Below, piece by piece: positions 34,637-43,161 of a stretch of DNA of 64,000 nucleotides. How positions within the stretch are numbered: the stretch's first letter is position 1; the number at the start of each line of letters is the position of its first letter. A program made the translations under genes and the position numbers. The notes under the pieces were generated by a model, which was given only the letters and a program-made list of their open reading frames with translations, was not told the DNA's origin and ran no database searches. The stretch is from Janthinobacterium sp. PAMC25594 (GTDB taxonomy: Bacteria > Pseudomonadota > Gammaproteobacteria > Burkholderiales > Burkholderiaceae_D). The DNA lies in NCBI RefSeq assembly GCF_019443505.1, contig NZ_CP080377.1:4960001-5024000 (forward strand), read 5' to 3'.

Positions 34637-35875
34637 TCAGTCCTTCCGTGCCAGCACGGCCGCCGGTGCAGCTGGGGCGGGTGCGGTGGCGGGCGCGGCG
34701 AAGGTCACGCTGTGGCCAGGTTTCACGCCATCGAGCCTGGCGATGATGACTTTGGCGCCCGGCACCAGGCCGGATGTGACTTCCGCATAGCCTTCATCCT
34801 CGTTGCGCAGTCCCAGTGTGACGGGCTGGGCGACCACCTTGTTGTTCACCAGCGCGTACACGACGGCGCCCTGCTTTTCATTGCGCACGGCCGTCAACGG
34901 CACCAGCGGCGCCACGATTGATCGCTCGGTGACGATGCTGCCCTTGGCGAACATGCCGCCGCGCAGCGCGCCATCGCCATTGTCGACGGCGATGTAGACC
35001 AGCATGGCGCGCGAGCCGCTCTCGGTGGTGGGGTTGATGCGCGTGACCTTGCCGGCAAAGTCGCGCGCGCCGAAGCCGTCGACCTTGAAGTGCACGTCTT
35101 GCCCCAGCTTGATGCGGGGAATCTCCGCGCTGGGCACGGGCGCTTCCAGGGTCAGCTGGGCCAGGTTGACGATGGTGTAGACGGGCATGTCGGGCGAGAC
35201 TTTTTCGCCGGCCTGCAGGTGGCGCTTGCTGACGATGCCGGCCATCGGTGCGCGGATCACCGTGTCGGCCAGCGCGATGCGGGCGATATCGACCATGGCG
35301 GCGGCGGACTTGACGTTGGCGCGCGCCAGGTCGACCGAGTTTTGCGTCGTGTCGTAGGCCGTTTGCGAAATGTATTTTTGCTTGAGCAGGGCCTGGCTGT
35401 TCGCCTCGTTCTTGGCCGCCATGGACAGGCGCGCCTGCGCTTCGTCCAGCATGGCTTGCTGCTGTGTCAGGCGGGCGCGCAGGTCGGCCGCATCCAGGCG
35501 CACGAGGATTTGCCCGTTGGCCACTTGCTGGCCTTCCTGCAAGGTCGTTTCCTGGATGACGCCCGAGACCTTGGCCTTGATGGTGGCCTGGGTCACGGGC
35601 GCCAGCGAGCCGGACAGGGGCAGGCTGATGGTCAGCGCGCGCGCATCGATGGCGGCCACGTCGCCCTGCGCCAGTTCATGCACGGGGGACTTTGCCTGCT
35701 CCTTCTTCTTGCTCGCTTGCAATTCGGCAGCCTTGGCCGCCTGTTGCTTCGATTGCATGACGGTCCATCCGCCCCCGGCCAGACCCAGTACGACGAGGAT
35801 CAGCACGGGGGTGCGCCAGCGCCGGCGGCGCGTGGCGGCAAGGGGAGAGGCGGGGGGCAGGGTCTCGTTTTTCAT
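34637..35875 (-). CDS. RND periplasmic adaptor (AcrA family)
   Basis: Membrane-fusion protein of 412 residues anchored by an N-terminal helix (TPVLILVVLGLAGGGWTVM) after a basic RRRRWR stretch. Lipoyl motifs ATIKAKVSGVIQETTLQEGQ and VIRAPMAGIVSKRHLQAGEK flank a coiled-coil hairpin (RLTQQQAMLDEAQARLSMAA). The C-terminal end is Ala/Pro-rich. It is the first gene of a two-gene operon with the AcrB-like pump; a TolC-type channel must come from elsewhere. Confidence 0.92.
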   Translation of the reverse strand: MKNETLPPASPLAATRRRRWRTPVLILVVLGLAGGGWTVMQSKQQAAKAAELQASKKKEQAKSPVHELAQGDVAAIDARALTISLPLSGSLAPVTQATIKAKVSGVIQETTLQEGQQVANGQILVRLDAADLRARLTQQQAMLDEAQARLSMAAKNEANSQALLKQKYISQTAYDTTQNSVDLARANVKSAAAMVDIARIALADTVIRAPMAGIVSKRHLQAGEKVSPDMPVYTIVNLAQLTLEAPVPSAEIPRIKLGQDVHFKVDGFGARDFAGKVTRINPTTESGSRAMLVYIAVDNGDGALRGGMFAKGSIVTERSIVAPLVPLTAVRNEKQGAVVYALVNNKVVAQPVTLGLRNEDEGYAEVTSGLVPGAKVIIARLDGVKPGHSVTFAAPATAPAPAAPAAVLARKD

Positions 35876-35963
35876 AGGTTTTTTAGTCAGGAGCGGCGCA
35901 GGGGCTCGGCGCCAGGTCTCGGTGCGGACCCGGCCTGTCGCTGGCCGGGAGGGAATTCGGGTA

Positions 35964-36024
35964 GCGCATCGCCGTGGCGGCCGCAGGCAGCACGCCTGCC
36001 GCTGCGGCCGTTCACGGCGATACG
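35964..36024. repeat. Large imperfect stem-loop upstream of the pump operon
   Basis: Nested complementary blocks: ATCGCCGTG with CACGGCGAT, GGCCGCAG with CTGCGGCC, and GGCAG with CTGCC around a CACG loop. The stem is about 25 bp with small bulges. It sits in the 395-bp gap between the divergent pump operon and the GGDEF-EAL gene and could shape the 5' leader of either transcript. Nothing else is evident in this gap. Confidence 0.6.
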
Positions 36025-36270
36025 CATGTTGCCACTTTAGGAAGATTCAAGTCCGGCCGCCATCGCCATGCGACAGATTGCACAAAATCGGGGCTGGAAT
36101 GCAAAAAACGGCGACCGGAGACCACAGTAAGGATGCCCGCCGCGCACGTCACGATGCTTGCGCCTCCTCAAGAAGCCGATTCGCCGGCGCGCAAGAATGG
36201 TCGGGATGGTTGCGCCACCGGACAGGCCACACGCCCGCCGGTTGCCGCGCGGCCGCGCCACGGGGGCCTG

Positions 36271-38805
36271 ATGTCTGATCGGATTGTCGGAGCCGCGCCG
36301 TCGCCGGGCCGTTTGCTTGCCGCTGCCGAACCGCAGGCGGGGCCGGCCGGCAAGGCCTTGGACTTGCTGTCCATCATTGTTGCCGCCGTCGAACAGGCGC
36401 CTGGCCTGGCCGTGCGTGGCATCGACCGCGACGGCATCGTGCGCTACTGGAGCGCTGGCGCGGCGCGCCTGTACGGCGTGGCGGCCGAGCTGGCGCTGGG
36501 CCAGCCGTGGGCCAGGGTGGCCGCTTCGCTGCCGGATGCCGCCAGCCTGGCCGAGGATGTCGCCGGCGAACTGGCCGCCGTGTGGGAGAGCGGCAAGGCG
36601 CGCGGCATGCGCCTGTGGAAGCTGGACGCCGACGGCGCCGCGCCGCGCTGCATCTGTTCCACCGTGTTTCCCGTCATGCAGTCCGGACGTGTGCGGCAAG
36701 TGGTGTGCATCGATGTCGACATCACGGCCAGCGGCCAGGATGGCGCCGCGCAGGGTGCCTTGCTGCTGATGGGCGACAATTTCCGCCAGCTGTACGACAA
36801 GTCCGCCGACGCCATCGTATTGCTGCGCGACGAGTACATCGCCGAAGCGAATCCGGCCGCCATTACCCTGTTTCAATGTGAAGACCGGCCACGGCTGCTG
36901 GGGCGCCGCCTCAGCGACTTTTCGCCGCTGCGCCAGCCCGATGGCGAATTGTCGTCGTTGCGCGGCACGCAGCTGGCGGCACAGGCCCACGCCGACGGCA
37001 ACTGCCGCTACGACTGGCGCTATCAGACGTGCGCGGGCCAGCTGTTCTGGGGCGAAGTGCTGCTCACTTCCGTCACGCTCGACCACACCTATCTGTTTTA
37101 CGCCGTGATCCGCGATATTTCCTCGCGCAAACTGGCCGAGCGGGCCCTGTATTTGTCGGTACAGGTCATCGAGCATGCCAGTGTGGCCATCGTCGTGATG
37201 GACCCGCAGCAGCGCGTCGTCAGCATGAATCCCGCGTACAGCGAAATCAGCGGCTACAGCCTGGACGACATGCTGGGCAAGCCTTTCGTCCAGCACGGCG
37301 TGGAGCCGGACGCGCCGGCGTTTTTTGACCACGTGTGGGACGAAGTCGAGGCCAACGGCTATTGGCAAGGCGATATCACGGGCCAGCGCAAGGCGGGCGG
37401 GCGCTACCCGGCCTGGCTGTCGCTGACGGCCATCCGCGACAGCCAGGGGCAATTGAGCAATTACCTGGCCATCCTCAACGATATCAGCGAGCGCAAGAAA
37501 AACGAGGAGCACACGCGCCACCTGGCCGAGCACGATTTCCTGACCGACTTGCCGAACCGGGTGCTGCTGCTGGACCGGCTGTCGCTGGCGCTGGCGACCG
37601 CGCGGCGCAAGCTGAGCATGCTGGCCATCCTGTACCTGGACCTCGATCATTTCAAGCACATCAATGACAGCATGGGCCACCATGTGGGCGATTTGCTGCT
37701 CAAGGAAGTGGCGCGGCGCCTGGTGCGCTGCGTGCGCGGCGTCGACACGGTCAGCCGGCATGGCGGCGACGAGTTCGTCATCATCCTGGCCGAGGTGGGC
37801 GGCATCGACCAGGTGGCCCATGTGGCGTCGAGTCTGCTGCATGCCGTCACGCAGCCCTATCAGCTGGGCGAATACGAACTGCAGGTATCGACCTCGATCG
37901 GCGTGGCCATCTTTCCCAGCGATGGCGACAGCATCGAGGCCCTCGTGCACAACGCCGATATCGCCATGTACCATGCCAAGGAAGGCGGGCGTAACAATTT
38001 CCAGTTTTTCAATGCCGAGATGAATGCGCAAATCATCGAGCGGGCCAGCCTGGAGCAGGGCTTGCGCGCCGCGCTGGGTCGCGATGAATTCGTGCTGGAG
38101 TTCCAGCCCGCGCTCGATGTTGCTAGCGGGCAAATCGTCGGCGCCGAAGCGCTGTTGCGCTGGCGCCACCCGCAACTGGGCGTGCTGCCGCCCGAGCGCT
38201 TCATCGCCGTGGCCGAGGAGTGCGGCTTGATGGTGTCGATTGGCAACTGGGTGCTGCAGCAAGCTTGCCGACGCGCGCGCGCCTGGCACGATGCGGGCCA
38301 GGCCTGGCGCGTGGCCGTGAACCTGTCGCCGGCGCAATGCCTGCACAATAATTTATTGCTCAGCGTGCAAGAGGCGCTGGCCGTGTCGGGTTTGCCCGCC
38401 GCCTGCCTGGAACTGGAAGTGACGGAGTCATTGCTGATGAAGGGCGGCGCGCGCCTGGCCGGCGTGCTGGCGCAGCTGCGCGCGCTGGGCGTCAGGCTGG
38501 CCATCGACGATTTCGGCACCGGCTATTCGCGCCTGGCCAATCTGCGCCATTACCCGGTGGATAAACTCAAGATCGACCCATCCTTCCTGCCCGCCGCGGC
38601 GGATGGCACGGCAGGCGAAGCCGACACGATGGTCGCCGCCACCATCATCGCCATGGCGCGCGAGCTGCAATTGACGGTGATTGCCGAAGGCGTGGAAACG
38701 GCGCAGCAACTGGCGTATCTGCGGGCACAGGGCTGCCAGCAATACCAGGGGCGCTATGCCAGCGCGCAAGTCGCGGGCAGTGTTCTGGCGAAGTTATTGA
38801 ACTAG
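36271..38805 (+). CDS. PAS-GGDEF-EAL cyclic-di-GMP signalling protein
   Basis: A cytosolic protein of 844 residues from the ATG at 36271, which follows GGGGGCC; the frame is open upstream to 35974, but that part has no domain character. Three PAS-like regions (about 30-160, 165-280, 285-400), the last with MDPQQRVVSMNPAYSEISGYS, precede a GGDEF domain and an EAL domain. GGDEF is canonical at about 498-502 with an RGVD inhibitory site five residues before. EAL is present (EALLRWRHP from about 626; NLSPAQ, ELEVTES, DDFGTGYS, AEGVET), but the terminal QGY-x-SRP segment reads QGRYASAQV. Either or both activities are possible. Confidence 0.93.
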   Translation: MSDRIVGAAPSPGRLLAAAEPQAGPAGKALDLLSIIVAAVEQAPGLAVRGIDRDGIVRYWSAGAARLYGVAAELALGQPWARVAASLPDAASLAEDVAGELAAVWESGKARGMRLWKLDADGAAPRCICSTVFPVMQSGRVRQVVCIDVDITASGQDGAAQGALLLMGDNFRQLYDKSADAIVLLRDEYIAEANPAAITLFQCEDRPRLLGRRLSDFSPLRQPDGELSSLRGTQLAAQAHADGNCRYDWRYQTCAGQLFWGEVLLTSVTLDHTYLFYAVIRDISSRKLAERALYLSVQVIEHASVAIVVMDPQQRVVSMNPAYSEISGYSLDDMLGKPFVQHGVEPDAPAFFDHVWDEVEANGYWQGDITGQRKAGGRYPAWLSLTAIRDSQGQLSNYLAILNDISERKKNEEHTRHLAEHDFLTDLPNRVLLLDRLSLALATARRKLSMLAILYLDLDHFKHINDSMGHHVGDLLLKEVARRLVRCVRGVDTVSRHGGDEFVIILAEVGGIDQVAHVASSLLHAVTQPYQLGEYELQVSTSIGVAIFPSDGDSIEALVHNADIAMYHAKEGGRNNFQFFNAEMNAQIIERASLEQGLRAALGRDEFVLEFQPALDVASGQIVGAEALLRWRHPQLGVLPPERFIAVAEECGLMVSIGNWVLQQACRRARAWHDAGQAWRVAVNLSPAQCLHNNLLLSVQEALAVSGLPAACLELEVTESLLMKGGARLAGVLAQLRALGVRLAIDDFGTGYSRLANLRHYPVDKLKIDPSFLPAAADGTAGEADTMVAATIIAMARELQLTVIAEGVETAQQLAYLRAQGCQQYQGRYASAQVAGSVLAKLLN

Positions 38806-39764
38806 GTAATGTTTCCCAGCAGCTTGATGCGCGCCAGCACCTGGCCATGGTCGGACGCATATGGCAGGCCCAGCAGCAAATGGTCGTTGAGATAAGTCAC
38901 GTCCTGCAGCACGCCGATGGCGCGCGGCGAGGCGGGATGAAAATGTTCGGATACGAGGATATGGTCGATCGTCATGTAGGCGCTGTCGTGGATGTTCGTG
39001 TAGCCCGCGTGGCGCGCCGCATCCTGGCGCAGGGCGATGGCGTTGGCGTCATACAGGCGTTCTCGCATTTCCATGCCTGGTTCGCACGGTGCGCCCGCGC
39101 CCATGACGATGGACGTGGTGACGGCATTGGCGATGTCGTTGAAGTCGCCCAGCACGATGCGGGGACGGCTGCTGTGGCACAGTTCGCTTGCCAGCACGCG
39201 CAGGGCCACCGCTTCCGCGCCGCGCCGCTGCAGCGAGCGCAGGTTGGCCAGTGCGTAGGCGATGGCATCGTTGCCGTCGCCGTGGCGGTAGTCGGGCCGG
39301 CGCGATTTCAAGTGCACCACGACCACGTCGGTGAGTTGTCCTCCCGGAAAGATGACCTGCACGTGCAGCGGTGCGCGGGCGAAGCGGCAGACATTGTCAT
39401 CGGCGGACACGCTCACGCCGGCCGGGAAATTCGTCCAGGCAACTCCGGCGCCGGCCAGCGGCAGGCGCGACACGAGCGCCACCGTGGGCAGCATGCGTCC
39501 GGCGGCGTCCATCGCATCGTGTCCGGCCAGGGCGGCTGCGCGGTAATGGCGCGTGCGCGACAGCACGTCGCGCAGGGCCGCTTGCGAGAAAATTTCCTGG
39601 AAACCGATCACGTCGGCGTCGAGCAGGTCGATCTGCCGCGCCGTCCATTCCGCCTTGGCCTCGTATTGCGCCGGGCTCAACGGTTCCAGGTTGTCATACA
39701 ATTTCGCCCCGGCGGGGGCAAGGTTGCAGACATTGAATGTGGCAAAGCGGATTTCTTGCTGCAT
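38802..39764 (-). CDS. Endonuclease/exonuclease/phosphatase-fold hydrolase
   Basis: A 320-residue EEP-superfamily (DNase I-like) protein without a signal peptide. Metal and catalytic motifs in order: FATFNVCNL, ADVIGFQEIFS, VVVVHLKSRRPD, IVLGDFNDIANA, YMTIDHILVS, and final YASDHGQVLARI. Substrate could be nucleic acid, a phosphoester or a lipid head group. ATG at 39764 follows GGAGTG; an upstream GTG adds three residues. Its stop overlaps that of the convergent GGDEF-EAL gene. Confidence 0.85.
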   Translation of the reverse strand: MQQEIRFATFNVCNLAPAGAKLYDNLEPLSPAQYEAKAEWTARQIDLLDADVIGFQEIFSQAALRDVLSRTRHYRAAALAGHDAMDAAGRMLPTVALVSRLPLAGAGVAWTNFPAGVSVSADDNVCRFARAPLHVQVIFPGGQLTDVVVVHLKSRRPDYRHGDGNDAIAYALANLRSLQRRGAEAVALRVLASELCHSSRPRIVLGDFNDIANAVTTSIVMGAGAPCEPGMEMRERLYDANAIALRQDAARHAGYTNIHDSAYMTIDHILVSEHFHPASPRAIGVLQDVTYLNDHLLLGLPYASDHGQVLARIKLLGNIT

Positions 39765-39801
39765 AATTAGCACTCCTCACTGAACGATCAGCGTATCACG
39801 C

Positions 39802-40293
39802 ATGGCTAAAAAAGAGCATATTTCCGAAACCCAGGCGACGCAGCTGCTGCGCAAGCATCACGTTTCCTTTGAAGAACACCCGTATCCGTATGAAGAACAC
39901 GGCGGCACCAGCGTCTCGGCGCGCGAGCTGGGGGTGCCCGAGCACGCGGTGATCAAGACCCTGGTGATGCAGGACGAGGCGGCCAAGCCGCTGATCGTGC
40001 TCATGCATGGCGATTGCAAGGTGTCGACCAAGAATTTGGCGCGTGGCATCGGCTGCAAGTCCGTCGAGCCGTGCAAGCCCGAAGTGGCGCAGCGCCATTC
40101 CGGCTACATGATCGGCGGCACCTCGCCGTTCGGCACGAAGAAGGCCATGCCCGTGTACGTGGAGCAATCCATCCTGGCGCTCGAACGCATCTATATCAAT
40201 GGCGGGCGGCGCGGTTTTCTCGTCTCGCTGGCGCCGCAGGTGCTCATTGATTTGCTCAAGGCCAAGCCGGTGCAGTGCGCGCTGCAGGATTAA
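39802..40293 (+). CDS. ybaK: Cys-tRNA(Pro)/Cys-tRNA(Cys) deacylase YbaK
   Basis: Trans-editing enzyme of 163 residues that hydrolyses Cys mis-attached to tRNA-Pro. Hallmarks are SFEEHPYPY, ELGVPEHAVIKTLVM with the conserved Lys, MHGDCKVSTKNLAR and HSGYMIGGTSPFGTKKAMPVYVE. Length and fold match the YbaK/EbsC family. It diverges from the EEP hydrolase with 37 bp between starts. Confidence 0.93.
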   Translation: MAKKEHISETQATQLLRKHHVSFEEHPYPYEEHGGTSVSARELGVPEHAVIKTLVMQDEAAKPLIVLMHGDCKVSTKNLARGIGCKSVEPCKPEVAQRHSGYMIGGTSPFGTKKAMPVYVEQSILALERIYINGGRRGFLVSLAPQVLIDLLKAKPVQCALQD

Positions 40294-40312
40294 GGAAATC
40301 GTCCAAAGCCTG

Positions 40313-40340
40313 TTGCGGGGCATGGAGCATGGTGTATATT
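40313..40340 (+). promoter_or_regulatory. Predicted promoter of plsY
   Basis: TTGCGG (40313-40318) and TATATT (40335-40340) with a 16-bp spacer. A stem-loop follows in the leader (GCGCCAGC, 40346-40353, with GCTGGTGC, 40360-40367), then an AAAGGGAAG ribosome site before the plsY start. Confidence 0.55.
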
Positions 40341-40390
40341 CTGCTGCGCCAGCCTCGACGCTGGTGCAATAAACATAATAAAGGGAAGAA

Positions 40391-41035
40391 ATGAATCCAG
40401 TAATCACAACCGTGGCAATGACAGTGGCCGCTTACTTGCTCGGCTCGATATCGTTTGCCGTGGTGATGAGCAAGGTCTACGGCATTGCCGATCCGCGCAC
40501 CTATGGCTCGAAAAATCCGGGCGCCACCAACGTGCTGCGCAGCGGCAACAAGGGCGCGGCCGTCATGACGCTGCTGGGCGATGGCGCCAAGGGCTGGCTG
40601 GCCGTGTTCCTGGCCGACCATTTTGCCAGCGCCCTGGGCGTGGGCGACACGGCCGTGGCGCTGGTGGCCATCGCCGTCTTCCTCGGCCATCTGTGGCCCG
40701 TGTTCTTCCGCTTTGTCGGCGGCAAGGGCGTGGCCACGGCCCTGGGCGTATTGCTGGGGATTAATCCCTGGCTGGGCCTGGCGACCCTGGCCACCTGGCT
40801 GATCATCGCCTACGCGTTTCGCTATTCCTCGCTGGCAGCGCTGGTGGCGGCCCTGTTCGCGCCGTTTTACTATGGCTTGCTGTTCGGCGTCGATCCGATC
40901 TTGCTGGCTGTCATCGTCATGAGCGTGCTGCTGGCTTACCGCCACAGCCAGAACATCGCGAACTTGCTCTCTGGCAAGGAAAGCAAGATCGGCGGCAAGA
41001 AGGATGGGGCCAAGGCGCCCGTGAAGAAAAAGTAG
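40391..41035 (+). CDS. plsY: Acyl-phosphate--glycerol-3-phosphate acyltransferase PlsY
   Basis: Integral-membrane enzyme that starts phospholipid synthesis by acylating sn-glycerol 3-phosphate with acyl-phosphate. The 214-residue protein shows the three PlsY motifs: [35 protein letters not shown] and [10 protein letters not shown]. The C-terminus is a Lys-rich tail slightly longer than usual ([14 protein letters not shown]). Confidence 0.95.
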   Translation: MNPVITTVAMTVAAYLLGSISFAVVMSKVYGIADPRTYGSKNPGATNVLRSGNKGAAVMTLLGDGAKGWLAVFLADHFASALGVGDTAVALVAIAVFLGHLWPVFFRFVGGKGVATALGVLLGINPWLGLATLATWLIIAYAFRYSSLAALVAALFAPFYYGLLFGVDPILLAVIVMSVLLAYRHSQNIANLLSGKESKIGGKKDGAKAPVKKK

Positions 41036-41125
41036 GCGCTTGATTTCCCGCGGCCCGCACGCATATGCTGTGCTTGCGGCGCCGCGCGGTGCGGCCGCCA
41101 CCGACTCGCGCAAAGGCTGCCCACC

Positions 41126-41797
41126 ATGACTGTCCCCACCTCCTCCGCCACACCCGTTCCCCTCCGTATCGACTTCGTTTCCGACGTTTCCTGCCCCTGG
41201 TGCGTGATCGGCCTGAAATCGCTGGAGCAAGCCTTGGACAAGCTGGACGGCACCGTCCAGGCCGAGATCCACTTCCAGCCCTTCGAGCTGAACGCCAATA
41301 TGCCGGTCGAAGGCGAGGATATCGGCGAACACATCGCCCGCAAATACGGTTCCACCCCGGAACAGATGGCGCAGTCGCGCGAAGCGATCCGCGCGCGCGG
41401 CGAGCAGCTGGGCTTTACTTTCGCCATGGACAAGCGCGGCCGCATCTACAACACGTTCGATGCGCACCGGCTGCTGCATTGGGCCGGGATCGAAGGACGC
41501 CAGAAGGCACTCAAGATGGCGCTGTTCGATGCCTACTTCACGCAGGGCCAGAATCCGTCCTCGCACGAGGTGCTGCTGAAAGTCGCGGGCGACGTCGGTC
41601 TCGATACCGCGAAAGCGGCCGAGGTATTGGCCTCCGATGCCTATGCGGACGAAGTGCGCGCGCAGGAGCGGTTCTACCAGCAGAACGGCATCAACTCGGT
41701 GCCTGCCGTCATCATCAACGAGCGCCACCTGATTTCCGGCGGCCAGCCTCCTGAAGTGTTTGAGCAAGCCTTGCGCCAGATCATCAGCGGCGCTTAA
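41126..41797 (+). CDS. DsbA-family oxidoreductase (FrnE-like)
   Basis: Cytosolic thioredoxin-fold protein of 223 residues, no signal peptide. The active site is SDVSCPWCVIGLKSLEQAL (CPWC), followed by the FrnE-type helical insert (FQPFELNANMPVEGEDIGEH, GRIYNTFDAHRLLHWA) and the cis-Pro loop GINSVPAVIINERHLISGGQ. FrnE/2-hydroxychromene isomerase-like members act in disulfide or stress metabolism; the substrate here is unknown. Confidence 0.9.
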   Translation: MTVPTSSATPVPLRIDFVSDVSCPWCVIGLKSLEQALDKLDGTVQAEIHFQPFELNANMPVEGEDIGEHIARKYGSTPEQMAQSREAIRARGEQLGFTFAMDKRGRIYNTFDAHRLLHWAGIEGRQKALKMALFDAYFTQGQNPSSHEVLLKVAGDVGLDTAKAAEVLASDAYADEVRAQERFYQQNGINSVPAVIINERHLISGGQPPEVFEQALRQIISGA

Positions 41798-41867
41798 GCC
41801 AGGCGCCAATGGCGCGCGCCATGGCAGACTTTTTGCGCTACACTCGGCGCAGAAGGAGGATAGTCAA

Positions 41868-42158
41868 ATGCCAACAGCCAGCTGGAATGGCGCCGTCATC
41901 GCGCAAGCGACCGATGCGCAGGTGCAAGTCGTTGAAAACAATATATATTTTCCTTTGTCCAAGGTGACGCAGGAGTACCTGCGTCCCAGCAGTCACACCA
42001 GCATCTGCCCGTGGAAGGGCACGGCCAGCTATTACGATGTCGTCGTCGATGGCCAGACGAATGCCAACGCCGCCTGGTATTACCCCCAGCCCAAGGATGC
42101 CGCCAAGCAAATTGCCGGCCACGTCGCCTTCTGGCGCGGCGTGAGCGTCGAGCGCTGA
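41868..42158 (+). CDS. DUF427 domain protein
   Basis: A 96-residue protein starting MPTASWNGAVIAQA after a strong AAGGAGG site. It carries the DUF427 hallmarks: WNGAVIA, FPLSKV, the invariant-looking SICPWKGTASYYDVVVDG and AWYYPQPKDAA, with His/Trp at the end (GHVAFWRGV). The family is a small beta-barrel of unknown role. The start was chosen for the ribosome site; the frame extends upstream. Confidence 0.88.
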   Translation: MPTASWNGAVIAQATDAQVQVVENNIYFPLSKVTQEYLRPSSHTSICPWKGTASYYDVVVDGQTNANAAWYYPQPKDAAKQIAGHVAFWRGVSVER

Positions 42159-42195
42159 CCTGACTCCCCCTATTTCCTGACAAAGAAAGCAGACG

Positions 42196-43161
42196 ATGGA
42201 TTTACGCCTCGCCGTGTACCAACTCGCCTCGGCCCATGCGCTCGATGCCCAACAAACCCGGCAGTTGCAGGAAGTGGCCGGCTTCCAGCGCGAACCGGCG
42301 CGCCTGGCCTACTGGCTGCCGCGCGGCGTGGCCGTGCTGGGCGCCGCCTTGTTGGGCATGGGCCTGATCTGCTGGGTCGCCGCCAACTGGGAAGACCTGG
42401 GTCGCATGGGCCGCTTTGCCCTGCTGCAAGGCGTGTTGGCCGCCGCCTGCGTGGGCGCCTTCGCCGTACCCAAGGCGCGCATACCGCTGTTGCTGATGGC
42501 CTTGCTGGCCATCGGCGGCCTGTTCGCGTATTTCGGCCAGACCTACCAGACGGGCGCCGATCCGTGGCAGCTGTTCGCCCTGTGGGCCGCGCTGGCCTTG
42601 CCCCTGTGCCTGGTGGCGCGCAGCGACGTGCTGTGGACGCCGTGGATGCTAATTTTTTCGACGGCCGCCGCCCTGTGGATGCAGGCGCATGCGCACCACA
42701 GCTGGCGCATCAATTCGGCCGATCTGAGCATTTTCATCAGCGGTTGGCTGGCCGTGCTGCTGGCCTGTGCGTTTGTCTCGCCCCTGCTGGCGCGCTGGAC
42801 GGGCGCGGGCAACTGGGCCTTGCGCCTGGGCCTGGTGCTGGCCACCATCCTCATCACGGGCACGGCTGTCAGCGCCCTGTTCGGCAGCGAGGTCGAATCG
42901 CCGTACTGGGCCGGGCTGGGCTTGCTGGCTGTCGCCGGCGTCCTGCTGGCCACGCGCCGCTACTTTGATGTGTTCGGCCTGAGTGCCGTCTCGTTGGGCG
43001 TCAACACCTTGCTGGTGTGGGGGCTGGGATACATGCTGTTCAATGGCGGTGGCAATGGCGATGGCGTCGGCAGGCTGGTGATGCTGGGCCTGGTCGCTGC
43101 CGTGCTGCTGGCGCTGACCGTGCAAGGCATTTTGTGGCGCACGCGCCAGGAGGCACCATGA
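42196..43161 (+). CDS. DUF2157 membrane protein
   Basis: A 321-residue inner-membrane protein with an N-terminal cytosolic helix region (LQEVAGFQREPARLAYWLPR) and nine or ten hydrophobic segments. The second segment LGMGLICWVAANWEDLGRMGRFAL is the DUF2157 landmark, and YFGQTYQTGADPWQLFALWAAL follows. Its stop overlaps the start of the next gene (ATGA), a pairing seen in many proteobacteria. Function unknown. Confidence 0.85.
   Translation: MDLRLAVYQLASAHALDAQQTRQLQEVAGFQREPARLAYWLPRGVAVLGAALLGMGLICWVAANWEDLGRMGRFALLQGVLAAACVGAFAVPKARIPLLLMALLAIGGLFAYFGQTYQTGADPWQLFALWAALALPLCLVARSDVLWTPWMLIFSTAAALWMQAHAHHSWRINSADLSIFISGWLAVLLACAFVSPLLARWTGAGNWALRLGLVLATILITGTAVSALFGSEVESPYWAGLGLLAVAGVLLATRRYFDVFGLSAVSLGVNTLLVWGLGYMLFNGGGNGDGVGRLVMLGLVAAVLLALTVQGILWRTRQEAP

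Noticed and set aside
32411..34921. An 836-codon open frame on the + strand opposite the AcrB-like pump
   Set aside because: Low-complexity His/Asp/Gly-rich translation typical of antisense frames in high-GC genes; the minus strand encodes a complete RND protein.
36037..38346. A 769-codon minus frame opposite the GGDEF-EAL gene
   Set aside because: Antisense artefact; the opposite strand has intact GGDEF and EAL motifs.
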